Shown here: one piece after another, positions 44,106 to 52,278 of the stretch
Layout: every line of letters starts with the position of its first letter
How positions within the stretch are numbered: the stretch's first letter is position 1
Virus record (IMG/VR): IMGVR_UViG_3300044712_000998
Location: 62,001 to 126,000 of that record
Origin: a virus
Strand: one strand, 5' to 3'
Length of the DNA: 64,000 nucleotides
Position numbers and translations under genes: made by a program
Notes under the pieces: model-generated
What the model saw: the letters and a program-made list of their open reading frames with translations, nothing else
What the model was told of the DNA's origin: nothing
Database searches by the model: none

Positions 44106-44312
44106 CTAGTTGCCCTTGACCTTACGCACCAGCAGGATGGTCTGGCCGTCCCGCACCACGGTGTCCGTGGTGGTGTCCTGGCCGTCGAGACGGATCTCGA
44201 AGCCGTTGGCATCGAGACCGGCCTGCTGGAGGACGGCGCCGACGGTGGTGCCCTCGGGCACGTTGAAGTCGTCGATCTTGCCGGGCATACGGCCTGCGCG
44301 AACGTTGGGCAT
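44106..44312 (-). CDS. Ubiquitin-like protein (cassette B)
   Basis: 68 aa, ATG at 44312 with AAAGCGAG upstream. Strand-helix-strand order typical of beta-grasp Ubls: DFNVPEGTTVGAVLQQAGL, then EIRLDGQDT, then VVRDGQTILLVRKVKGN. It ends KGN, so a penultimate glycine would become C-terminal after loss of one residue. It is transcribed after the cassette B E1 gene. The stop is TAG. Confidence 0.72.
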   Translation of the reverse strand: MPNVRAGRMPGKIDDFNVPEGTTVGAVLQQAGLDANGFEIRLDGQDTTTDTVVRDGQTILLVRKVKGN

Positions 44313-44372
44313 GTGGAAACTCGCTTTCTGAGATGAGAAGAGGTTGACTGAAACGATGGATCAGATGAACAA

Positions 44373-45080
44373 CTAGAACGCGCCAGCCTGCCTGGTCATC
44401 ACCATGGGCGGGTCGGCATAGAAGATCGCTTCAGCTTGGGGTCGCTCGTGTTTCTCGGCGTCCTTGGCGTTCGCGAACCAACGGATCATGGACCACACCG
44501 CGTGGGCATGGATCAGAGCAGCAGTGGGTCCCACCGAGGTACGGGCCCCGCACAGGGACTCCGCGGCCTCGTCATCGTCACAGAGCGTGGATTCCCAGAA
44601 CCTGATGTCACCAGGGATGCACGGTCTCACGATGTAGACCCGTCCCTCCGAGGCCCCCATGCGGGTCTCGATCATGATTTCGGTCATGGGATGGAACCGG
44701 ATGGCGCCCTCCCAGATCTCCTTGCGGGACTTCATGGTGTCCGTGAGCAGGAAGACCACGTTGCCGAGCTCGCTGCGCCCCGTGACGGCCTCGGGGTGCT
44801 TGGTGACCTCCAGACCGGTATCCGCGAGGATCCGGTCTGCGAGGGCATCCACTTTGAGCTTGCCGACATCGTTGATACCGAAGAGCTGATTGGCGCAGTT
44901 ATGCGCCTCGATCTTGTCGAAGTCGTGCAGATGGAGGTTGGTGACCCCCAGCTTGGCGATCTCCATGGCGATGCGGGAACCCGTGGCTCCGCAACCGATG
45001 ATGTCGACCCTGCGATCCCCGAAGGTATCCGGGTTGAAGACCGACATGTGTCGCAGCGGATCCGTCTTGTTCGCCGCCAT
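44373..45080 (-). CDS. E1/ThiF-like Ubl-activating enzyme (cassette B)
   Basis: 235 aa using the ATG at 45080, which follows GGTGG and forms TGATG with the JAB stop; the ATG at 45092 is less well placed. Motifs: GCGATG (39-44), DFDKIEAHNC (63-72), GKLKV (83-87) and LCGARTSVGPTA, where C187 is a likely catalytic cysteine. It differs clearly from the cassette A E1, so the two are not a recent duplication. The stop is TAG. Confidence 0.8.
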   Translation of the reverse strand: MAANKTDPLRHMSVFNPDTFGDRRVDIIGCGATGSRIAMEIAKLGVTNLHLHDFDKIEAHNCANQLFGINDVGKLKVDALADRILADTGLEVTKHPEAVTGRSELGNVVFLLTDTMKSRKEIWEGAIRFHPMTEIMIETRMGASEGRVYIVRPCIPGDIRFWESTLCDDDEAAESLCGARTSVGPTAALIHAHAVWSMIRWFANAKDAEKHERPQAEAIFYADPPMVMTRQAGAF

Positions 45081-45826
45081 CAGGTCCACCATTCCTTACG
45101 GCGGCCGGAGCCCCCGCGCGGGTGCCTGGTCGGCACGATGACCTCCTTGCTGCGGTCCCGGAAGTCGCCGTGCTTGTACGGCGGCTCACCGGCCAGCGGA
45201 ACACCCATGGGCACGTAGGCCCCGCGAACGGGCTCCGTGAACCCCTTGACGCGCTGATCGACGATGCCGCGCCAGAACTTGAAGCGCTCGTTCTCGACGT
45301 CCGGGATGACCTCCCAGGGGACGTCCTTGATCGGCTTCCACGACTTCCCGCACTGGAAGTAGACGGTGAACTCGGCGTCCCCCTTCTTGTTCAGGATGCC
45401 GCGGATCCAGGCGTCCTGGTCGCCAGCATACATCTTGCAGAACTGCTCCATCTGGGCGTCGTCCTGCCCGCTGGGGCTGACCCCCATGTCGACGTGGGAG
45501 TGGCACCACGTGCTGAGATGGTTGGCACGGAACCCGGGATCCTTGGCCTGGATGCCGGCCTTGCTGTCCTCGTCGATGAGCCGCATGGCGGCGTCGGCGA
45601 GGCCCTGCTCGTTGAGCTCGGTGGTGGCACCGTGGCAGTTCTGATCGGGGAGCACGACTTCGCTGAGCACGAAGTCACCGTCTTCGGTCTCGTGGGTCAC
45701 GACGAGCCAGCCGACCTCCATGCCGACGATCTGGACGAGGTGCCACATGTCCTCGAGACACTTCTGTTTGATCTTGATCGTGGGGACACCATGGAAGGTG
45801 GGTTTGAACACTCTGGGATTGAACAT
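45080..45826 (-). CDS. JAB/JAMM peptidase (cassette B)
   Basis: 248 aa, ATG at 45826 after AAGGAGCCC. Complete JAMM motif: E37 (GMEVGWLV), H109-S-H111, S119 and D122 (CHSHVDMGVSPSGQDDAQ). Such zinc peptidases free Ubls from targets or trim Ubl precursors. The C-terminal 110 residues are basic and unassigned. Overlaps the E1 gene by one base. Confidence 0.85.
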   Translation of the reverse strand: MFNPRVFKPTFHGVPTIKIKQKCLEDMWHLVQIVGMEVGWLVVTHETEDGDFVLSEVVLPDQNCHGATTELNEQGLADAAMRLIDEDSKAGIQAKDPGFRANHLSTWCHSHVDMGVSPSGQDDAQMEQFCKMYAGDQDAWIRGILNKKGDAEFTVYFQCGKSWKPIKDVPWEVIPDVENERFKFWRGIVDQRVKGFTEPVRGAYVPMGVPLAGEPPYKHGDFRDRSKEVIVPTRHPRGGSGRRKEWWT

Positions 45827-45833
45827 GGGCTCC

Positions 45834-47366
45834 TTAGCCTGGGGTTGCTACGGTTGCAGGGGTTGCGGGCACCGCTTCAGCGGCGACCTCCTTGATGATC
45901 TTGCCTTCCTGGAGGCGCTGGAGGACATCCGTGTGGGAGTACTCGATGCCGAGATCCTTGAGCACCTCGCCAGGCTTCTTCTTGGCGAGCTTGGCGTATT
46001 CCTCGAGCTGCTCCTTGGTGAGCGCGACGGGCCACTTCACGATGCCCTGGCCTGCGTTGTCATCGAGATTGACGGCCTCGATGAACGCGAAGCAGACCTG
46101 CGTCAGCGCGGACCACTGGTACCCGGCGACGAGCTGCGGGATGACCTCCCGCATGTTGCCGAGACACGGTCTCCCATCCGGGAACAGGTGGGGACCATTC
46201 ATCTGATCCTGGAACGAGTTCACCCGTCGGGTCTGGTTGAAGAACCGGACCTCGGAGGTCCTGTGATCCACGATCAGCTTGAAGACGCCGATGTCGTAGA
46301 CGGTGCCGTTGGGATGCTGGCAGTAGCAGTGCTTCGTGGTGATCGTGAGGTTGTCACCACGCCAGTTCACGTTGGCCACCTTGGGAACCTTGAGCAGACC
46401 GCGGAACTCCTTGCGGAGGCCGCCATCGACGTCCTTGATGTAGCTGTCGAAGTTGTCGAGCTCATGCCTGGCCTGGCGACCGCGCTGGATCGCCAGAACG
46501 AGGTTCTTCTCGTACTCCTGGGTTTCCCGCATGGCCTCGTCGAACTCGTGCTTCAGCTCGATCTTGCGCTTATCGACGCGCTTCCGGCACGCCGTGACGT
46601 ACCGCTTCTCGATGTTGTCGTAGTCCGGGGTGCCGCCGAAGTTGGTCTTGGCGAGCTCGATGTAGCTCTCGAAGAACTTCTCCAGGATGAAGAGATCGTT
46701 GGCGTTGCCGACCGTCAGGAGATCCGGGTAGATGTAGAGATGCTTGGGTCCCGCGGCACCGACCTCTTCACCTTCGGACGACGTGATCGGTTCTCCACCG
46801 ACCCAGGGAGCGAACAGAGCACGGTTCTGATTGCTGACGTCGCGGCCCCACATGGCTGGCGACGGGAACCATTCGCCGCCGTCGGTCGAGCTGTGGAAGA
46901 TCACCGCCACGGTGTTGTCATCCACCGGCGGTGGCTGGAGCCGGTTCCCACCAGGGCAGAACACCTTGACGTGCTTCCCGATCGCGGGAGTCAGGACCCG
47001 CTGGATGATCGCCTTGATGACGGCGCGATCGGGTGTCCCGATCCAGGACGCGAACGTGACCACCTTGATCAACTTGGGATCCACGGCCACCGTGGCCGGG
47101 GTCCCATCGGGGTTCGCCAGCGCGACGAACATGATGCCGTCGTAACCCGTGGGGGTCACCACGCTGGCGTCGTAGCCGTACTCGGCCAGTTTCTGGACTC
47201 CGGCCTTGGCGATGGCCCAGCACGGAATCGGTTCCTCGACGGGGTCCTCTTCGAAGCCGAGGGTCTCCTCGGCTATGATCCTGATCGTGAGCTCTTCGAG
47301 CCGCTCCTTGGAGACGGCATCTCGCAGGACGTAGTAAACCGTCCTGCCGGTGGTTTCGGCGGGCAT
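45834..47366 (-). CDS. E2-like Ubl-conjugating protein (cassette B)
   Basis: 510 aa, ATG at 47366 after GAAGAGGGAGCAC. Residues ~345-450 read like an E2 core: VFKLIVDHRTSEVRFFN, then NGPHLFPDGRPCLGN with H403 and candidate catalytic C411, a Trp (W428) and the helix ALTQVCFAFIEAVNLDDN, matching the order H...G.iC...W....vl..i in UBC folds. The 330 residues before it include an alpha/beta domain and a coiled coil (265-312) of unknown role. First gene of the cassette. Confidence 0.68.
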   Translation of the reverse strand: MPAETTGRTVYYVLRDAVSKERLEELTIRIIAEETLGFEEDPVEEPIPCWAIAKAGVQKLAEYGYDASVVTPTGYDGIMFVALANPDGTPATVAVDPKLIKVVTFASWIGTPDRAVIKAIIQRVLTPAIGKHVKVFCPGGNRLQPPPVDDNTVAVIFHSSTDGGEWFPSPAMWGRDVSNQNRALFAPWVGGEPITSSEGEEVGAAGPKHLYIYPDLLTVGNANDLFILEKFFESYIELAKTNFGGTPDYDNIEKRYVTACRKRVDKRKIELKHEFDEAMRETQEYEKNLVLAIQRGRQARHELDNFDSYIKDVDGGLRKEFRGLLKVPKVANVNWRGDNLTITTKHCYCQHPNGTVYDIGVFKLIVDHRTSEVRFFNQTRRVNSFQDQMNGPHLFPDGRPCLGNMREVIPQLVAGYQWSALTQVCFAFIEAVNLDDNAGQGIVKWPVALTKEQLEEYAKLAKKKPGEVLKDLGIEYSHTDVLQRLQEGKIIKEVAAEAVPATPATVATPG

Positions 47367-47392
47367 GTGCTCCCTCTTCAGATGTTTGTGGA

Positions 47393-48517
47393 CTAAGCCG
47401 CGAAGAACTTCTCGCGACGCTCCTTGATCATGTCGAACACGCTCTGCTTGGACTGCAGGAGATCCAAGGTGAACTGGAACGCATCGGGTTCACGTTCCGG
47501 ATCGATGATCTCTTTGAGGAGTTCCTCAGGTGTGATCAGCTGATCCTGCGGCCGGGCTTCCACGGGGAGATCCGCGAGGAGCTCCTGGTCCAGCGTGAGC
47601 TCCTCCGGCGTCTGGACGGCTTCCATGACGATAAACGCTGAGGCGTTGTACGTCCGTCGTAACTCGCCAAGCCGGGCCTTGCAGGCACCGACATGGAAGC
47701 AGTACGCGACCGGTGGCAGTTCTGGCACCGTCGCTGTTGCTTCCTTGAGCCAGGTTTCCACGGCATCGACGTCCTCCGCTTTGCTCAGGTTGAAGCGTTC
47801 CACGAGCCGGTACGGCAACGGCAGCCTGGACCACGTCAGATCACGGTTCACCAGGACGCAGCTCTTCGGGCCGCGCTGTCCGATGTCACGGAGATGCGTG
47901 GCACCGGTGTACAGGGCTCGACGCCCGGCCCCGAGATCGTGATCCCATTCCACATGGATGTCCCCCATGACCACCAACGGGATCGACTTCGGAACCCAGT
48001 CCAGATCACAGTTCCACTTCCCTTCCCACTTCAGGGCCTGCTTGACGGCCTGATGCAGGAACAAGACCTGGGTCTTACCGATCTCGGGGTCCTGGGTCAG
48101 CTTGGCCAGGGACTCCACGATGTCATCTTTGAGCGCGTAATCGAGACCACGGCAGTTGACCCCGCCGATGGTGACCTGGTGACCATCACCAATATACTGG
48201 ACCCATTCATGTACCGCGGAAGACCACGAAGGACTCCGTTTATCATGGTTCCCATCGATGGCGTACACATGGACCCGTTCATCGTAGAGCCGGTCCATCT
48301 GCTTCCGGAAGAACCGGATCATCTGGGGACCGGGCTCCACGGTGTCGAAGATGTCGCCAACGAGGACCAACGGGAGCATGTTCTCAATGGCGACATCGAT
48401 GAGCGCCGCGAAGGCGAGCTCGGCGTCCCCGGTGATGTTGACCTGGGGTCGCCAGATCAACGGGGTCAGATGAATGTCGCCAGCAGCTATGAACGCCGGG
48501 TCAGAGGTCGGCGGCAT
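47393..48517 (-). CDS. SbcD/Mre11-like nuclease (gp47-like)
   Basis: 374 aa. Metallophosphatase motifs in order: GDIH (13-16), LVGDIFD, GNHD (IDGNHDKRS), LHQAV and VVMGDIHVEWDH. These bind two metal ions to cut DNA ends together with SbcC. The ATG at 48517 lies inside the end of the upstream gene. Only the four genes of Ubl cassette B separate it from SbcC. The stop is TAG. Confidence 0.88.
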   Translation of the reverse strand: MPPTSDPAFIAAGDIHLTPLIWRPQVNITGDAELAFAALIDVAIENMLPLVLVGDIFDTVEPGPQMIRFFRKQMDRLYDERVHVYAIDGNHDKRSPSWSSAVHEWVQYIGDGHQVTIGGVNCRGLDYALKDDIVESLAKLTQDPEIGKTQVLFLHQAVKQALKWEGKWNCDLDWVPKSIPLVVMGDIHVEWDHDLGAGRRALYTGATHLRDIGQRGPKSCVLVNRDLTWSRLPLPYRLVERFNLSKAEDVDAVETWLKEATATVPELPPVAYCFHVGACKARLGELRRTYNASAFIVMEAVQTPEELTLDQELLADLPVEARPQDQLITPEELLKEIIDPEREPDAFQFTLDLLQSKQSVFDMIKERREKFFAA

Positions 48518-49019
48518 AGATGGCGAGACAGTTCCTGAGCTGGACGGCCTGCACGGCGAGCTCTTCGAGCTCCGCCATGTGCTCCGTCAACGTCAGCTTC
48601 GAGGGGCCGAGACGATCGACGACGAACGAGGACCTCAGACCCGCCAACCGGGGGACCACGCGGTCCGCCAGCCTGGCGAGGCCGTCGCACTGCGCCGCGA
48701 CGCTTTCCGGGGCCGTAGGCTCGAGTTCCTTGGCTGAAGCCTCGGAGAGCAGGGTGAGACCCGATCGGGTCACCTTGGGCATCCCTGAGGCTGCCAGGAC
48801 CCCATCCCGCGGATACGGGACCATCGGGGAGCCGCCCTGTCGCTGAACCGGGATGTCGCGGTTCCGGCTGACGAGCTCAGCGGCTACTCCGGAGTCCATA
48901 TGGGGCCGAGGAACACCGGCGCCCTTCACGAAGGCTTCGCGGGTCTCCTGATCGACGATCGGCGGGGTCGACGGTACCGGACTCTTGCGGACCCGGACAC
49001 GACCAATAGACTTTTTCAT
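48501..49019 (-). CDS. Hypothetical protein, 172 aa
   Basis: ATG at 49019 after TAGGAGATCAC. Basic, Pro-rich N-terminus, then a helical C-terminal half (LTEHMAELEELAVQAVQLRN). It is the first gene after the noncoding island at 49020-49249, so is probably close to a promoter. No family recognised. Confidence 0.65.
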   Translation of the reverse strand: MKKSIGRVRVRKSPVPSTPPIVDQETREAFVKGAGVPRPHMDSGVAAELVSRNRDIPVQRQGGSPMVPYPRDGVLAASGMPKVTRSGLTLLSEASAKELEPTAPESVAAQCDGLARLADRVVPRLAGLRSSFVVDRLGPSKLTLTEHMAELEELAVQAVQLRNCLAIYAADL

Positions 49020-49249
49020 GTGATCTCCTATACGGTGAATGTGGTGAATAGAGCTGGGGTTTCAAGTATCTCTATATCCCAGGTATCTGGGGTCTGAGAT
49101 ACATCCTCTCGGTTTACGACAGAGACTACGTAGGTATCTTTTCTCTGCTGTAACCCGAGAGGATGAGTTTATCTAGGTATAGTAGGTACCTCGATAACCG
49201 AAGAGAAAAAAGACCTAGGCGTAAGCCACTCTCGTGTAAACCGAGAGGA
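49020..49249 (-). promoter_or_regulatory. Noncoding island with repeated 14-bp motif
   Basis: This AT-richer 230-base stretch has no gene. It holds three copies of TAAaCCGAGAGGAT: inverted at 49103-49116, direct at 49151-49164 (TAACCC) and 49237-49250. The last two follow a CTCT(C/G)...GTGTAA context and could form CTCTCG/CGAGAG hairpins. Short AGGTATCT repeats are interspersed. A promoter, operator or RNA element for the SbcCD-Ubl transcript is likely. Confidence 0.5.
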
Positions 49250-50050
49250 TCATTTAGCCTTGGTTGTCTGTTTGGACTCATCCTTGTTCTGACTCTGTAT
49301 CCGGGTCCACGACTTCCCGGCTGGCTTGTAGTCGTAGAACCGCTCGATGTAGTCCCGGAACAAGGTGTGCCCGCGGTACTGCCAGGGGTGCCGAAGCTTG
49401 GCCCACCAGGTCGGCAGGAGTTGGTCCCTGGCGACGTAGTCCTTGTCGACGATCCCGATGGTTTCACTGTGCCCCGTTGTAGGGTCTAAACGGACATTCA
49501 CCTGCCCGGCGGTGTCCTGGGTATCCCGGACCTCGCGGTGTGACCAGAACAGGCCGAGGAGCTGGTAGGAGAGCTGGCCACCGAACTCGTCGTGCTTGGC
49601 GTCTTCGTCGTCCAGGAAGGCCACGCTGGCGTCCCAGTTCAGCGTGTAGGCCAGCAGCTTGTACCGGCTCCCGGCTCCCTTGAACCGGGTCACGCAGCGG
49701 GGATGCACATCGATGTCCCACTTCACGAACCAGGTCGACCGGAAGCACAGCCAGGGGACCTCAGGGATCTCAGCTAGGGCTTGGATCAGCTCGGTCTGGC
49801 GGCGATGCCAGCAGGTCGGGCATAGCGGGTGCCCGCAGTACTGGTGCCCCTTGAGGTCGTTGGCCCGAAGCCCGGGGGTCATGAACTTCATGCCGCGGCA
49901 CGGTTTCGGGGTCCATGAGTTAAACATGATCTGCAGCTTGGTCAGCAGACCATACATCCGTTGGTAATCGAAATTGGGGTCGTTCAGGGTGTGCGGAAAG
50001 AAGATACCCTGGTACCACCGGAACAGCCCGAACTCATCACGCAGTTCCAT
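49250..50050 (-). CDS. Hypothetical protein with zinc motif, 266 aa
   Basis: ATG at 50050 with AGAAAGGATAC upstream. Contains CGHPLCPTCWHRRQ near residue 72, a compact Cys/His cluster, and many Trp and Arg. The cluster resembles that of phage replication or late-gene regulators, but no family is assigned. Confidence 0.65.
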   Translation of the reverse strand: MELRDEFGLFRWYQGIFFPHTLNDPNFDYQRMYGLLTKLQIMFNSWTPKPCRGMKFMTPGLRANDLKGHQYCGHPLCPTCWHRRQTELIQALAEIPEVPWLCFRSTWFVKWDIDVHPRCVTRFKGAGSRYKLLAYTLNWDASVAFLDDEDAKHDEFGGQLSYQLLGLFWSHREVRDTQDTAGQVNVRLDPTTGHSETIGIVDKDYVARDQLLPTWWAKLRHPWQYRGHTLFRDYIERFYDYKPAGKSWTRIQSQNKDESKQTTKAK

Positions 50051-50068
50051 GTATCCTTTCTAAAGGCA

Positions 50069-50091
50069 GCCCGCGGGGGTCACCCGCGGGC
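50069..50091 (-). terminator. Strong GC hairpin
   Basis: A 9-bp perfect stem (GCCCGCGGG with CCCGCGGGC, loop TGACC) follows the small membrane gene and precedes the next ribosome binding site. It probably ends the short leftward transcript from 50362. Confidence 0.6.
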
Positions 50092-50146
50092 CTAGGTTGT
50101 TGGACCATCAGCAGCCTCTATGTCGTGAGCGCCGGGTCTAGTCCGG

Positions 50147-50362
50147 TCAGCGGTACCTGTGGTTCAGCCACGGGATAACGACGAAGAATATGAACGCGGA
50201 GACACCACCGATGATCAGCATGGGGACTACGAGCCCCAGGATGAACTTGATGATGCTACCGAGGACACCGATTACGAGGATCAGGAGGCCGAGATAGACC
50301 AGACCCTGAGCGGCGGAATCCAGGTTCGTTTCCTGGGTCCGTTTAGGAGCGCGACGGAGCAT
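50147..50362 (-). CDS. Small membrane protein, 71 aa
   Basis: ATG at 50362 after AAGG with nine-base spacing. Residues 17-68 contain two strongly hydrophobic helices (GLVYLGLLILVIGVLGSIIK and the following stretch) with a basic N-terminus and NHRYR end. Inner membrane location expected. It is transcribed away from the terminase. A holin-like role is possible but unproven. Confidence 0.7.
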   Translation of the reverse strand: MLRRAPKRTQETNLDSAAQGLVYLGLLILVIGVLGSIIKFILGLVVPMLIIGGVSAFIFFVVIPWLNHRYR

Positions 50363-50503
50363 GAAGAGTTACCTTCATCGGTCCAATGGTCCCCAGGACT
50401 GGGACCGACAGAACGTGTCCTGGGGCTCCACGGCAGGTACCGTGAAATTGTTCGCGCGGACACCATCCTTGCAAAACAGGGGTGGAGTCGCTACGAACTA
50501 GTG

Positions 50504-52270
50504 ATGCGTGAAGTCACCAAGGTGTCACCGGAGCAGCTCGCTGCTCTGGAAGGCGCCCTGATCAAGTTGAAGCGGGACCTCGTTGCGGGTCGCCAGGACT
50601 CCCTGGTCAAACTGCTCCCGCTGATCTTCAGGCTACGGTCGAAACCGTACAGCCTGGATTGGTCTCACTTCATGTTTGAACCGTTCTTCAAGATCCGAGA
50701 AGTCAGTAGACGGCTTCTCCTGCTCTGTGGACGCCAGGTATCGAAGTCGACCTCCCAAGCTGCTGCCCAGATCTTGCGGGCCCGGATCCAGCCGAACTAC
50801 AACATCCTGACCGTGATGCCGTTGTACGAGCAGGTCAGGAAGTTCAGCCAGAACTACGTCAGACCGTTCATCGCGATGAGCCCCATCAAGGAGCACATCA
50901 TCGGTGAGCTCACCATGGACTCCGTGCTGCAGCGCAACATCGGGGACGGGAGCTCGTTGTACTACGGGTACAGCTCTGGCGATCCAACCCGCCTGCGTGG
51001 TACCCCAGCCGACGAACTGGACTGCGATGAGGTCCAGGACATGGATCACTCCGATCTCCCCATCGTGGAGCAAAGCTTGGCGGCGTCGCCGTTCAAGCTG
51101 GTCCGGCTCACGGGGACCCCGAAGACCTTCGATAACACTGCCCACCTGTTCTGGGAGGACAGCTCGCAGGCCCACTGGCATATCCCCTGCATCTGCGGTC
51201 ACCTGAACCGGTGCTGCACCGACGCCGATCTCCTCAAGATGGTCGGCGACGGGAAACGGAATGACGGCTCCCATCGAACCCTGATCTGCACGAAGTGTGG
51301 CCGCCAGGCCAACAGCCGAGCCGGGTTCTATGTCCACGACTACCCGGAACGGCAGCGAAGCTTCGCGGGGTACCATGTCCCCCAGGTCATCCTGCCGATG
51401 CACTACGAGTCCCCGAAGGACTGGGAAATCATCCTGGATGTCCGCCGGGACAAACCGCAATACATCTACTACAACGAGGTCCTCGGGGAGAGCTTCGACG
51501 TCGGTGCCAAGCTGCTCACCCAGGATCAACTCGTCGCCGCAGCAACGGTGAAGCCGTGTGAACCTGAGAACATGCCGGTGTCGGAGTACATCCAGGTCGC
51601 CCTGGGAATCGACTGGGGTGGTCGCGGTAAAGAGAAGGCTTCGGATACCGACGACTTCATCTCGAACACCGCGATGGCGCTGGCTGGGCTCCGTGGCGAC
51701 GGCTCCATCGACATCAAGTGGCTCCACAAGGTGCCCTACGAGATCGATCAGTCCCAGGAGACCGAGATGGCGGTCCGTGTCGGTGCGATGTCGAAGGCGA
51801 ACTGGATCGCCTTGGACTACGGCGGCCAAGGCAACGTCCAGGAAGGTCAGATCCGGGCCCACGGCTGGCCCGAGACCAGGATCGTCCCGTTCACCTACAA
51901 CGTCCTCGGGGTCACGAAGCCGATCGTGTTTTACAACCGGGCCCTCGTCGTTGGTGCCAGGTCGAGTTACACCCTGGACAAGCCGCGCTCCCTGTTGCTC
52001 CTGTTCGAGCTCATCAAACGCGGCATGGTTCGGCTCCCGGACTCCGAGCGGTACCTCAAGGATCACCTCAGGGATCTCCTCAACGTCTACGAGGAAGCCA
52101 TCGAGAACCCCAGGGGGTCCCCGACTCGACTCGTGAAGCGGATGTCGCGTCGCAGCGACGACATCCTGCACGCCATCAACTTCGCCTGCATGGCGCTGTT
52201 CCACTCCGCGCAGGCCTGGCCGGCGGTGACCAAGGCGTTCATCGCCGACGAGGTCCTGCCGCGGAAGTAG
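50504..52270 (+). CDS. terL: Terminase large subunit
   Basis: 588 aa from the ATG at 50504 (a GTG at 50501 is adjacent). The upstream open frame has no standard start and is antisense to the membrane gene. Walker A is LLCGRQVSKST (about 72-83), Walker B DELDCDEVQDMD; two Cys clusters (CICGHLNRCC, CTKCG) sit between motor and nuclease; the RNase H-like nuclease begins GIDWGGRGK and includes LDYGGQGN. It packages DNA into heads. It is the only clear plus-strand gene of the window, marking a switch of transcription direction. Confidence 0.9.
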   Translation: MREVTKVSPEQLAALEGALIKLKRDLVAGRQDSLVKLLPLIFRLRSKPYSLDWSHFMFEPFFKIREVSRRLLLLCGRQVSKSTSQAAAQILRARIQPNYNILTVMPLYEQVRKFSQNYVRPFIAMSPIKEHIIGELTMDSVLQRNIGDGSSLYYGYSSGDPTRLRGTPADELDCDEVQDMDHSDLPIVEQSLAASPFKLVRLTGTPKTFDNTAHLFWEDSSQAHWHIPCICGHLNRCCTDADLLKMVGDGKRNDGSHRTLICTKCGRQANSRAGFYVHDYPERQRSFAGYHVPQVILPMHYESPKDWEIILDVRRDKPQYIYYNEVLGESFDVGAKLLTQDQLVAAATVKPCEPENMPVSEYIQVALGIDWGGRGKEKASDTDDFISNTAMALAGLRGDGSIDIKWLHKVPYEIDQSQETEMAVRVGAMSKANWIALDYGGQGNVQEGQIRAHGWPETRIVPFTYNVLGVTKPIVFYNRALVVGARSSYTLDKPRSLLLLFELIKRGMVRLPDSERYLKDHLRDLLNVYEEAIENPRGSPTRLVKRMSRRSDDILHAINFACMALFHSAQAWPAVTKAFIADEVLPRK

Positions 52271-52278
52271 GGCTGCGT

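Noticed and set aside
50159-50503. N-terminal extension of the terminase
   Set aside because: It is antisense to a membrane protein gene with its own ribosome binding site, and contains no standard start after 50362.
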